Source: Psychrobacter sp. 4Bb (GTDB taxonomy: Bacteria; Pseudomonadota; Gammaproteobacteria; Pseudomonadales; Moraxellaceae). From it: a stretch of DNA of 64,000 nucleotides. Both the position numbers and the translations under genes were made by a program. The DNA is taken from positions 62,001-126,000 of the forward strand of contig NZ_PJAS01000073.1 in assembly GCF_002836735.1 (NCBI RefSeq), in the 5' to 3' direction. The first letter of the stretch is position 1. Every line of letters starts with the position of its first letter. The notes below the pieces were generated by a model that was not told the DNA's origin, made no database searches, and saw only the letters and a list, made by a program, of their open reading frames with translations. Below, one piece after another: positions 43,355 to 52,000 of the stretch.

Positions 43355-44248
43355 TTAAGCCTGCAATTGTGCAATTAACCACTCTAAAATAGCCCAGACA
43401 AACAGCATCCACTCAGGCTCCTCCACAGGCGCCTCAGGGGTATCTGAGCTCTCACCCGCCTTCAATGGTAAATCAAACGCTTGAGATTTGGACTGACTAT
43501 CTAGCATAGGTAATACATCGATACCAATCTCAGTAGTCAGCTCATCGATACTAATTACGTCGATGCGTTCTGACTCATCATTTGGGGCGTAATACACGCC
43601 TGCTTGATTGGTTGCTGGGATATATACAGCTTTGAAGAAGTGACTAGGCACAAGGACACGGTTAGCGAGCTGCTTGGTTTTTTTATCAGTAAATGCCACA
43701 CCCGTGATGGTATACACCTCACCGTATTGCTGCGTTAAATACCGAGTGGCAGATTCAATATTACGCCAAATGTAGCGATTGTTACGTGGTGACTGCGGAG
43801 CAATATTGGCTAAACTAAAGCTATCATACTGCTGGCTGCGATTGGCCATATTGGCATTGGGTGCCAAATGACCTCGATCATAGCCAGAGCCTGAATAATC
43901 GGATAATGAGGCTCGTGCTGACTTTGGCAGTTTACTCTCTTCGTGAAAGCTATCTTCACGATCGATCTGCTTAGCTTGTTGTAGACGTGTGCGATCGAGA
44001 TGCTCTGCTGACCAAAGCGGTGTACGCGATACCCCCGAGTACATGACCGCAAAGCCATCCATGCATAGCGCTTGTGTGTCTTTTTTTAGCTTGGTATTGG
44101 TAAATTCAGGATAAACACCCCCATAAAAAGACTGGCTACACTGGGTCAAATCATCAGCGTGTGCTTGGGTAATACCCGTCGCGACAAGTAATACTGCCAT
44201 CAGCGCACTATTCTTACATCCGTACTTAAGCCTACTAAAACTTATCAT
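43355..44248 (-). CDS. Secreted DNA/RNA non-specific endonuclease (NUC1 family)
   Basis: A 297-residue precursor with a signal peptide ending near residue 31 (ITQAHA). The beta-beta-alpha metal fold is shown by the DRGHLAPNANM motif, with catalytic H127, and by NIAPQSPRNNRYIWRNIE, which holds the metal-binding asparagine. Homologues degrade extracellular DNA and RNA for nutrients. A Pro/Glu-rich stretch (near 270-280) precedes a short hydrophobic C-terminus (WMLFVWAILEWLIAQLQA) that could anchor it to a membrane. Confidence 0.9.
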   Translation of the reverse strand: MISFSRLKYGCKNSALMAVLLVATGITQAHADDLTQCSQSFYGGVYPEFTNTKLKKDTQALCMDGFAVMYSGVSRTPLWSAEHLDRTRLQQAKQIDREDSFHEESKLPKSARASLSDYSGSGYDRGHLAPNANMANRSQQYDSFSLANIAPQSPRNNRYIWRNIESATRYLTQQYGEVYTITGVAFTDKKTKQLANRVLVPSHFFKAVYIPATNQAGVYYAPNDESERIDVISIDELTTEIGIDVLPMLDSQSKSQAFDLPLKAGESSDTPEAPVEEPEWMLFVWAILEWLIAQLQA

Positions 44249-44377
44249 TCAACTTTCAACCATTTATACTTGCCGTTACATACTTGCTATCCTAGCAGGC
44301 GCTTGCCAATAAAGAAAGATAGCGCGCAAGTCGTGACATTTTAAATGGTATCCGCTATACTTAGGCGTTCAAAAAAC

Positions 44378-44468
44378 GGTGAAGTGGGTGAGTGGCTGAA
44401 ACCGCACGCCTGGAAAGTGTGTATACGTTCATAGCGTATCGAGGGTTCGAATCCCTCCTTCACCGCCA
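44378..44468 (+). tRNA. tRNA-Ser (anticodon GGA)
   Basis: A class II tRNA of 91 nt including an encoded CCA. Acceptor GGTGAAG pairs with CTTCACC; the anticodon stem CACGC/GTGTG encloses CTGGAAA, giving anticodon GGA; a long variable arm and the GGTTCGAATCC T-arm follow. It reads serine codons UCC and UCU. Confidence 0.96.
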
Positions 44469-44958
44469 ATCTTATTTTGCGTAAGCAAAGCCTCAGTTTT
44501 TCTATCTTGTTCTACCCTTCTCTAAATATTTTTTGACAGTTTAATAGTAAGACTTTCAGTCTATACTCATCCTCTACTGCTGTCTGAAAAATTTCTGTTT
44601 AGCATTAATTCCGTGTGTTGTATGAATCTAATAAATAAATATATATCTAATAGCACATTGATTGACCAAGCTAAAAAACTCGTATCATGGACTGAGAGTG
44701 ACTCATAAAATGATTCGATATTCTATTACGATTCGTTTTATTATCAGCTTAATTTTATCCCTAGACCCTTATACGAAAAGGCTTTGAGTTTTTCTGTGGC
44801 GCTCAATCTAGTTTTATATCAATGCTAGTCAATATTGCTATTCCGTACAAAAATGTAATAACAGTAGGGTCACTGATACTCGGCAGATGCCATTGTCAAA
44901 AAATTGGATTATAGTAGATATTGGTAATATTTATTTAAATAAACTAAAGGATACAACG
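44469..44958. other. Intergenic region after tRNA-Ser
   Basis: About 490 bp of AT-rich sequence. No ORF, attachment-site duplicate of the tRNA end or integrase gene was found. It probably holds the promoter of the lipoprotein gene. Confidence 0.5.
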
Positions 44959-45678
44959 ATGAAAACACTAGGAATGTGTATCGTAGCAGGACTCGGATTG
45001 AGTGCTTGCGCTACTGGCATGGGCGGCATGGCAACAGGTAATACCAATCAAAATAACAGCTCTGATAAAGTAGTCACTCAATATCCAGTTGAGACTGCCT
45101 TACTCAATATCTATACCAAACAACGTAGTGAAAAACTGGTCGCTACTGTCGGCGGACAAAGCGTAGCCGCAGATATTCAAATCACCCCTAAAGGTAGCAT
45201 GCGTTTTAATAATAAAATGGTACAAGGCGCAGAAGTCAGCACAATCAACACAGTGAATCAGCAGATCACGGATCAGTCAGTCGCTATCAATTACTTTACG
45301 CTAAATCCATTGGTGTTCCACGGTTTTACGGATAGTACGGGTGAGTATTCAATCGCCAACCAAACGACGAGTATACCTAAGATATCTACGGTGGGCGACT
45401 CAAGTCAGCTTATCACTGAAAACGTATATGCTGACAGCAGTATGCGTCAGAAAACCGCCACCTATAAGCAGGACTGGTCGCTCACACAAGATACAAATAA
45501 CACGGCGTGGCTCTGTATAGAAACCTCAGGCAATCTACTTTTGACTTCTGGTGCTGCAGGTACGTCTTCAGAATGCTATAAAATCAATGCCAAAGGCGAT
45601 GTTTTGAGTAGCAAAGTCACACTCACTCAGCCTAATAAAAGCGGTACATCCAAATCAATGACATTTATCAGTCAGTAG
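44959..45678 (+). CDS. Hypothetical lipoprotein
   Basis: A 239-residue precursor with an N-terminal hydrophobic signal and lipobox LSAC, the cysteine at about residue 16. The mature part starts with a Gly/Met/Asn-rich linker, followed by beta-strand-like polar sequence without recognisable motifs. An AAAGGA ribosome site precedes the ATG at 44959, chosen over the upstream codon at 44887 because it gives a proper lipoprotein signal. Likely attached to the outer membrane and processed by Lgt; function unknown. A terminator follows. Confidence 0.8.
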   Translation: MKTLGMCIVAGLGLSACATGMGGMATGNTNQNNSSDKVVTQYPVETALLNIYTKQRSEKLVATVGGQSVAADIQITPKGSMRFNNKMVQGAEVSTINTVNQQITDQSVAINYFTLNPLVFHGFTDSTGEYSIANQTTSIPKISTVGDSSQLITENVYADSSMRQKTATYKQDWSLTQDTNNTAWLCIETSGNLLLTSGAAGTSSECYKINAKGDVLSSKVTLTQPNKSGTSKSMTFISQ

Positions 45679-45722
45679 CATTTGCTCAACTAGTAACGCT
45701 CAATTGCGTCATATGAGAACAA

Positions 45723-45755
45723 AAAAATAGCGCCTCATTAAGGCGCTATTTTTGG
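45723..45755. terminator. Bidirectional terminator after the lipoprotein gene
   Basis: AAAATAGCGCCT pairs with AGGCGCTATTTTT around a short loop, with A-run and T-run flanks. It can serve the plus-strand lipoprotein gene and the minus-strand repeat protein. Confidence 0.9.
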
Positions 45756-45772
45756 ATGCTAGGATTGTATTT

Positions 45773-46102
45773 TTATGAGCGACGATCATGGTTGTTTCTG
45801 TCGTGGCTGTTTTTAGCATTGCTGTTTTTAGCATTGCTGTTTTTAGCATTGCTGTTTTTAGCATGAGCATTTTTGGCTATTGCTTTGTGTTTAGCAGCCA
45901 CTACATTCGCTTTGTAATGTGATTTTGCTGCCTTAGCTTTGGCATGCTTATAGTTATTACTCTCTTTATTGCTGCTGTGTTTTTGATGCTGTACCTGAGC
46001 TGTATGATGCTTATCAAAATTAGGCGCGGCATTGGCTTGACCCACCATCGACAAACAAGCAGTAACGGCTAGAATCGAGCTAACTAGTATCTTTTTCATC
46101 AT
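45773..46102 (-). CDS. Small secreted basic protein with NAKNS repeats
   Basis: A 109-residue precursor with a signal peptide ending near residue 26 (GQANAA). The mature protein is Lys/His/Ala/Asn-rich without hydrophobic core; near the C-terminus NAKNS is repeated three to four times, encoded by 15-bp DNA repeats. It ends HDRNNHDRRS. It resembles basic low-complexity secreted proteins such as acid-shock Asr only in composition. The copy number may vary between strains. Function unknown. Confidence 0.7.
   Translation of the reverse strand: MMKKILVSSILAVTACLSMVGQANAAPNFDKHHTAQVQHQKHSSNKESNNYKHAKAKAAKSHYKANVVAAKHKAIAKNAHAKNSNAKNSNAKNSNAKNSHDRNNHDRRS
45806..45864 (-). repeat. 15-bp in-frame tandem repeat, 4 copies
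   Basis: The plus-strand unit GCTGTTTTTAGCATT occurs three times perfectly with a fourth copy missing the last base match. It encodes AKNSN units in the protein on the minus strand. A multiple of three, so change in copy number keeps the frame. Confidence 0.92.
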
Positions 46103-46478
46103 TTTATTCCTTTGAATTCATATTTAGAGTCGTTATAGATAATTCACTTAGTGTTAAATGAACTATCGTGATAAAGCTTTACTCTATCGACAAAGAGAAT
46201 GATAAATGATTCTAGTATTAAGTAGATTTATGAAACTTGAAGAAAGGTTGCGATTGTTACGAGGGCATGCACAATCAAAGGCATGTTAGGTATTGGCGTA
46301 ATGTTTGGTTAAATGACAGCGCATTTACGCTTTATCGGTAAGCATCGTAAACAGGATATTTATAGAAACGCGAATGACTAGCTAGTTGATAACGAATGCA
46401 AATACGGACACTGTGAAGTTGTTGGCTAATGTTTAACACGAGCATAGCAATACTTCATACTGCTATGCTCTAAATGTG
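46103..46478. other. Intergenic region between the repeat protein and rlmA
   Basis: About 375 bp with no ORF. Near its right end a perfect 10-bp inverted repeat, GAGCATAGCA (46440-46449) and TGCTATGCTC (46461-46470), lies just after the rlmA stop. It lacks a T-run, so it is a weak terminator candidate. Confidence 0.5.
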
Positions 46479-47426
46479 CTAAACAGACGTTTTCTGCAAA
46501 ATATAAACCACAAACTTCGCCTCTGTGCTAAATGCTTCTTTCTCTACTGCTGCCAGTAGTGCTTGCCTTTTTTCGCTGCGGGCACGGTACGCATAAGGTG
46601 TCATCGTCATCAAATCAGCCAAATTCTCTGCGGATAACGTCAGCTCTGTACTGACACGGCAGGTCTCAACCAACGTAAAATACGGTGCCAATTCTTGCAA
46701 GAATTTATCAGAATCATGCTCACGCACATCATCAAATAACGCATCACGCATCGTTGCCAAATGCCCGATATCAGGTTTGGCAATAATTAAATAGCCACCA
46801 TCCATCAATACATTATCAAACGCCTCGGGCAAAATAGGGCTAAAAATACTGCTAATGCCCGTCATACTGTGCGGGCGTAATGGTAAATGTGCAGCACTGG
46901 TCACTAATGGATAGACTGCTGTCGTTTTGGCAGTATCTTCTTGGCGCGGCTGATACCAGAGACGACCTATCGCCTTGCTTACTTTAGCCAACTCAACCAC
47001 TGCAGGCTTACTGATGTCAGCGGCTATCAACGTGTCTATAACATCCGTTCCCATTTGTGCCATTGCCTGCGTGTAGTAGCCTTCTCCGCAGCCAATATCA
47101 AGCCAATTGACCGGTTTGCTATCTTGCTTATCTATTAACTCATCGTTAGACAGCAACTCTGTCATTTTTTGACTAATTAGGTTTTGGAGTGGTGCGTAGT
47201 GACCATGATTTAAAAACCGCTTACGTGCATCGATAGATTCTTGGCTATCACCAGGTGCTTTGGACTTTTTCTGTTGTACTGGCAGCAGGTTGACATAGCC
47301 TTGACGCGCTACATCAAAGGGATGTGAAGTCTGTTTGGAATTCAAACTGCCATCACAGCGCCAAGTATCGGCGGCAGGCTGTAGTGGTGACTGACAAAGT
47401 GGACAAATAAATAACGACACGGGCAT
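46479..47426 (-). CDS. rlmA: 23S rRNA (guanine745-N1)-methyltransferase RlmA
   Basis: SAM-dependent methyltransferase for 23S rRNA G745. The 315-residue protein starts with a zinc-binding motif (CPLCQSPL...WRCDG), then HPFDVARQGYVNLLPVQQKKSKAPGDS, almost a fingerprint of RlmA, followed by the SAM motif LDIGCGEGYYTQAM. The first zinc-motif part has an insertion relative to E. coli. The ATG at 47426 was chosen because the zinc motif then begins at residue 8, as in the family. Confidence 0.92.
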   Translation of the reverse strand: MPVSLFICPLCQSPLQPAADTWRCDGSLNSKQTSHPFDVARQGYVNLLPVQQKKSKAPGDSQESIDARKRFLNHGHYAPLQNLISQKMTELLSNDELIDKQDSKPVNWLDIGCGEGYYTQAMAQMGTDVIDTLIAADISKPAVVELAKVSKAIGRLWYQPRQEDTAKTTAVYPLVTSAAHLPLRPHSMTGISSIFSPILPEAFDNVLMDGGYLIIAKPDIGHLATMRDALFDDVREHDSDKFLQELAPYFTLVETCRVSTELTLSAENLADLMTMTPYAYRARSEKRQALLAAVEKEAFSTEAKFVVYILQKTSV

Positions 47427-47482
47427 CTCAAAGTGATAGCAATATGCTTCGCATTCTAACAAAATTCATCTATCTTGAGCGA

Positions 47483-47520
47483 TAAAAAGCCGTCTCAATC
47501 ATGATTGAAACGGCTTTTTG
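47483..47520 (-). terminator. Terminator after mraY
   Basis: AAAAGCCGT and ACGGCTTTTT with an inner AATCATGATT palindrome form a long hairpin with a T-run on the minus strand. It ends the rsmH-to-mraY cluster. Confidence 0.88.
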
Positions 47521-47565
47521 GAGTTTTGCAAATTGATATCTATATAGATATTCGGCGGTTATAGC

Positions 47566-48684
47566 TTAACGTAGCTTTAGCGTCATTAACCCGAGGATGA
47601 CAAGGATAATGGCAATAATCCAAAATCTCGCCACCACTTGCGTTTCTTTCCAGCCAATTTCCTCAAAATGATGATGCAGCGGTGCCATACGAAAGACGCG
47701 TTTTTTGCGCAGTTTGTACGAGCCAACCTGCAACATAACTGATAGCGCTTCTGCGACAAACAAACCACCCATAATCGCAAAGGCAATCTCTTGGCGGGTC
47801 ATAACGGCGATAGTACCTAGCATTGCACCTAGTGCTAGTGCGCCAACATCACCCATAAATACTTGTGCTGGATGTGCGTTGAACCATAGGAAACCAAGAC
47901 CTGCTCCGACCATTGAGCCACAAACGATGATGACCTCAGAGTTATAAGGAATATAAGGCACATGCAAGTAATCAGCAAAGCGTACATCGCCTGATACATA
48001 GGCCATCGCGCCCAAACCTGCAGCGACGAGAACGACTGGCAAAATCGCCAAACCATCCAAACCATCGGTTAGATTGACTGCGTTAGAAGCACCGTTAATC
48101 ACAAAGTAAGTAAAGATGATAAAGCCAATACCAAATGGCACTGCTGAAAATGGAATCATCCAGTCCTTGAATACTGGCAATAGCAGATCCTGCATCTCAC
48201 GCGTGGTGTTGATATCGGGTTGTAATGTGGCGATATAGTACAAAGACACACCGACAAACAGTGCCCCCATAGATAGCCAAAAATACTTTTTGCGAGCGAT
48301 TAAGCCTTTTGGATCTTTGTACTTAATTTTTAGCCAATCATCAGCCCAACCGACGGCACCGAAGATAACCATAACCACGAGCAAAATCCAAACATAAGGA
48401 TTGTTTAGTCGTGCCCACAGTAGAGTCGATATGCCAATCGCACTGAGGATCAATACCCCGCCCATGGTTGGCGTACCCGTCTTGGCCAAATGCGATTGAG
48501 GCCCATCATTACGAATGGCCTGACCATATTTGAGCGATCGCAAGTGCCGAATGACGCGGCCACCAAACATCATGCTAAATACAAGGGCCGTAACAACGGC
48601 AAGCAATGCTCGCAGCGTTAACGAAGAAACCGCAGAAAACGGCGTATAATACTGGCCAAGCCAGCCGAACAACCAAACTAACAC
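47566..48684 (-). CDS. mraY: Phospho-N-acetylmuramoyl-pentapeptide transferase MraY
   Basis: Inner-membrane enzyme that makes lipid I from UDP-MurNAc-pentapeptide and undecaprenyl phosphate. The 372-residue protein has about ten helices and the motifs [24 protein letters not shown] and the catalytic-histidine region [13 protein letters not shown]. It starts 3 bp after the murF stop. Last gene of this cluster here; a terminator follows, so murD and later genes are not linked. Confidence 0.97.
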   Translation of the reverse strand: MLVWLFGWLGQYYTPFSAVSSLTLRALLAVVTALVFSMMFGGRVIRHLRSLKYGQAIRNDGPQSHLAKTGTPTMGGVLILSAIGISTLLWARLNNPYVWILLVVMVIFGAVGWADDWLKIKYKDPKGLIARKKYFWLSMGALFVGVSLYYIATLQPDINTTREMQDLLLPVFKDWMIPFSAVPFGIGFIIFTYFVINGASNAVNLTDGLDGLAILPVVLVAAGLGAMAYVSGDVRFADYLHVPYIPYNSEVIIVCGSMVGAGLGFLWFNAHPAQVFMGDVGALALGAMLGTIAVMTRQEIAFAIMGGLFVAEALSVMLQVGSYKLRKKRVFRMAPLHHHFEEIGWKETQVVARFWIIAIILVILGLMTLKLR

Positions 48685-48687
48685 CGC

Positions 48688-50136
48688 CTACTCCTCTACT
48701 AGCGCATGAATAAGTGTTTCCATTCCCATGGAACGAGAGCCTTTGAACAACACAGTACAAGGCTTAGCTTGTTGCGCTTGCAAATACGGCTGTAAATATT
48801 GTAATAAACTGTCTTTGTCTACAAAGGCATGAGCACTGATATCAGACACCTCTTGCGCACCCGCAACGGTATAAGGGGCATATTCGCCAACACAAAGCAG
48901 CACGTTGATACCTGTGGTTGCGATAGTACGGCCCAAGCTTTGATGCTCACTGATAGCCGCCTCTCCTAACTCACCGATATCGCCCAATACCATCACTTGC
49001 GTACCTGTTTGCGCAGCCAATACTTTGGCCGCAGCACGTACCGAATGAGGGTTGGCATTATAAGTATCATCAATGAGACGATGCATACCAAGTATCCGGC
49101 TATTTAGACGACCTTTAGCAGGGCGTGCATTTTCGAGCCCGATGACGATGTCGCTTACCTCAATATTTAGCGCATGCGCACAGGCAGCAGCGGCCAAGGC
49201 ATTATTGACATTGTGTTCACCTGCCAATGGCAAATTGATATCATGGACTTGGTTACCAATATGTAGCTTAAATTCGCTACGTTCAGGCTCTACGTCTAGA
49301 TGGCTTGCGCTTACATCCGTATTACCAAAGCCAATCACATGTGAGGTGTGCTTTTCAGCGATACGACGCAACTGATTGGTAAAATCATCCTTATCAGGAA
49401 CAATCGCAAACTGCGCGTCCGTCAACGTATGGTAAATCTCAGCCTTGGTTTGGCAGATACCTTCACGGCTACCAAATTCACCCAAATGCGCTGTACCGAT
49501 GTTTAAGATACAGGCCACGTCAGGCTGAACGATTTCAGTCGTATAAGCAATCTCGCCAATATGGTTTGCACCCAACTCTAAAATAGCATAGCGATGATGA
49601 TCTGATAGCTCAAGCAGCATCATTGGTACACCCAAATCGTTATTGAGGTTACCACGAGTGATTAAGGTCGGTGCCAATCTACCAAAAATACTGCCTAGCA
49701 TTTCTTTGCAAGTGGTCTTGCCGCTAGAACCCGTAATAGCAATCACGGTTAAATCTGTATGCTGCTGACGACGATACGCTGCCAATTGACCTAGTGCCAA
49801 ACGAGTATCGCTGACTACCAATTGTGGAATAGCATTTGGGCCGGACAACGAGGTAGGACGCGAGACAACAGCGGCAACTGCGCCTTTTGATATTGCTGTC
49901 TCGATATAATCGTGACCATCGAAATTATCGCCGCTTAGCGCCAAAAATATATCACCTGGCGTTATCGTGCGGGTATCGGTGGCTATACGTTTACTGGACA
50001 AGGCCGTCTGCTCTGCTGCATGGCCTTGTGGTAGTTGCCACTGCCCATCGAGCGACGTGGTCGCTGCGAGCAGATTGTCCATTTGCCAGACATAGAGCCC
50101 TTGCGACTGGGCAGTATTATCGGTGTCGGCTGTCAT
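48688..50136 (-). CDS. murF: UDP-MurNAc-tripeptide--D-Ala-D-Ala ligase MurF
   Basis: Adds D-Ala-D-Ala to the UDP-MurNAc-tripeptide. The 482-residue protein has the N-terminal UDP-binding part (KRIATDTRTITPGDIFLALSG), P-loop TGSSGKTT at 135-142, LELGANHIGEIAYT and the DTYNANPHSVRAA motif, and a C-terminal GDIGELGE segment. Preceded by murE across 82 bp. Confidence 0.97.
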   Translation of the reverse strand: MTADTDNTAQSQGLYVWQMDNLLAATTSLDGQWQLPQGHAAEQTALSSKRIATDTRTITPGDIFLALSGDNFDGHDYIETAISKGAVAAVVSRPTSLSGPNAIPQLVVSDTRLALGQLAAYRRQQHTDLTVIAITGSSGKTTCKEMLGSIFGRLAPTLITRGNLNNDLGVPMMLLELSDHHRYAILELGANHIGEIAYTTEIVQPDVACILNIGTAHLGEFGSREGICQTKAEIYHTLTDAQFAIVPDKDDFTNQLRRIAEKHTSHVIGFGNTDVSASHLDVEPERSEFKLHIGNQVHDINLPLAGEHNVNNALAAAACAHALNIEVSDIVIGLENARPAKGRLNSRILGMHRLIDDTYNANPHSVRAAAKVLAAQTGTQVMVLGDIGELGEAAISEHQSLGRTIATTGINVLLCVGEYAPYTVAGAQEVSDISAHAFVDKDSLLQYLQPYLQAQQAKPCTVLFKGSRSMGMETLIHALVEE

Positions 50137-50218
50137 AATGATTACCTTATATGATGATTACTTAATTTTTATATTTAATGATCAATTTTTACTAATGCAT
50201 GTAACGCGAGCCAACCAA

Positions 50219-51934
50219 TTACACACGTCCCGTCTGATTCAATGCCTGCTGCAAAACAACACTGTCATCGAAATCATAGCGGACGTTATTAATCTCTTGA
50301 TAGGTTTCGTGACCTTTGCCTGCGATGACAACGATATCATCTACACCTGAGTGACTAACTGCATATTCAATAGCGGTTTGGCGGGCAGGCTCGATATGGG
50401 TTCGTTGATATTGCTCAGCGGTCATACCAGCCTGCATATCTTGCAAAATCATATTGGGATCTTCGGTACGTGGATTATCCGCAGTCAAAACAACTTGATC
50501 AGCACATGCCAGACCTGCTTGCGCCATCAACGGTCGCTTGCCTGCATCGCGATCTCCGCCGCAACCAAATACTGCCCAAAGCTGACCTTTACAGTGGGTT
50601 TTTAAGCTTGCCAGCACTTGGCTTAGAGCGTCTGGAGTATGCGCATAATCAACGATAAAGCAGCCATCATTTGACGGTACACGCTGCATACGCCCAACTG
50701 CACCTTGCAACTGTGCAACAGCAGGCGCAATACGCTCAATATTCATGGCCAAGTCAGTATCAAGTGCTACGACAGTTGCTATCGCTGCGAGCAAATTGGC
50801 TACATTGAAGCGACCTAATAATGGACTGACAATCTCTATGTTGTCAGTTCTCTCATTACCAAACTCAATACGCAGATTGATTTGGACGCCTTGCAGACTC
50901 GGCGTAATATCAGCGGCAACAAAAGTAGCCGCTTTTGATGAATCCAAACTGTATGTCCATACCGTCAAACCGCTGGCATTTGCCATATCTAACATAACCT
51001 GAGCGTGCTCATCATCGATGTTGATAATGGCATGGGTCAAATTTGGGAAATGGGCTTTATCAAACAGCTTGGCTTTGGCAGCGGCATATTCTGCCATATC
51101 AGCATGATAGTCTAAATGGTCACGACTCAAATTGGTATAAATCGCTACAGTGACTGGCATACCTTGTAGACGTTGCTGGTCTAACCCGTGAGAACTGGCC
51201 TCTAATGTCAATATTTCTGCTTGCTCTGTTCCCATTTGATATAGGAACTGTTGGACAGCTAAAGCATCGCCCGTGGTATGACTGGCTTGTACTAGAGCGC
51301 CAAGCCTACCATTACCTGCCGTACCCATCACTGCGCTACTCTGACCCATCAACTGGGTAAGCTGTGCCACTAATTGACTGATGGTTGTTTTGCCATTTGT
51401 ACCAGTCACCGCAACCACAGTCGGTAGAGTCACTGGCTGCTGATATTGGAGGCGCGCTTGAATTAAGCTACCTAAAAAGTCGCGAATATTAGGAACGTAC
51501 AATACAGGGCATGGTAATGCTGCTAGTTGCTGAGGTGCATTAGCAATAATATCTATCTGCGGTTCACTACTGGTATTTGAGGGATTATTTGCTTCGCTAA
51601 GCAAAACACTAGGGTCAATTTCTGAGAGAATAAACGCAGCTTGCTCAGCGGCCTGCAGTAAATAGTCGCGACTTTTTTCAGAATTGGCTGTTTGACTTTT
51701 TAACAGGACAAATACGTCATTCGCTTCCAATTGGCGATTGTCCAAGCGAAACTGTTGAAACGGAATATGGGCAATAGACTGGGATTGATCTGAACCTACC
51801 TGATTAGATGCTTTCTGAATCGATGCTGCTATCATCGCTATAAGCTGCTCAGCCAGTTTTTGCTGCTGGCTTTTATTGGCATCTATAAGCTGTTGTAAAG
51901 TAACAGTAGCGCTATCTAGCGATGATATAGTCAT
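50219..51934 (-). CDS. murE: UDP-MurNAc-dipeptide--meso-diaminopimelate ligase MurE
   Basis: Adds the third residue of the stem peptide. The P-loop TGTNGKTT lies at residues 177-184; TLEASSHGLDQQRL and the middle-domain motifs are present. The DNPRTEDP motif in the C-terminal domain is the form that selects meso-diaminopimelate. At 571 residues it is about 75 longer than E. coli MurE because the N-terminal domain has Gln/Ser-rich insertions (residues about 20-55 and 105-130). Confidence 0.96.
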   Translation of the reverse strand: MTISSLDSATVTLQQLIDANKSQQQKLAEQLIAMIAASIQKASNQVGSDQSQSIAHIPFQQFRLDNRQLEANDVFVLLKSQTANSEKSRDYLLQAAEQAAFILSEIDPSVLLSEANNPSNTSSEPQIDIIANAPQQLAALPCPVLYVPNIRDFLGSLIQARLQYQQPVTLPTVVAVTGTNGKTTISQLVAQLTQLMGQSSAVMGTAGNGRLGALVQASHTTGDALAVQQFLYQMGTEQAEILTLEASSHGLDQQRLQGMPVTVAIYTNLSRDHLDYHADMAEYAAAKAKLFDKAHFPNLTHAIINIDDEHAQVMLDMANASGLTVWTYSLDSSKAATFVAADITPSLQGVQINLRIEFGNERTDNIEIVSPLLGRFNVANLLAAIATVVALDTDLAMNIERIAPAVAQLQGAVGRMQRVPSNDGCFIVDYAHTPDALSQVLASLKTHCKGQLWAVFGCGGDRDAGKRPLMAQAGLACADQVVLTADNPRTEDPNMILQDMQAGMTAEQYQRTHIEPARQTAIEYAVSHSGVDDIVVIAGKGHETYQEINNVRYDFDDSVVLQQALNQTGRV

Positions 51935-52000
51935 AGATAAATCCTAAACAGTTAAAACGTGTCAGCTCAGTAGAACTGGACATTTAAAATAATTGAACGC

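Noticed and set aside
44378..44468. tRNA-Ser as an integration site
   Set aside because: No repeat of the tRNA 3' end and no integrase gene were found in the flanking sequence.
45806..45864. Tandem repeat considered as a CRISPR array
   Set aside because: The units are 15 bp with no spacers and lie in frame inside a protein gene.
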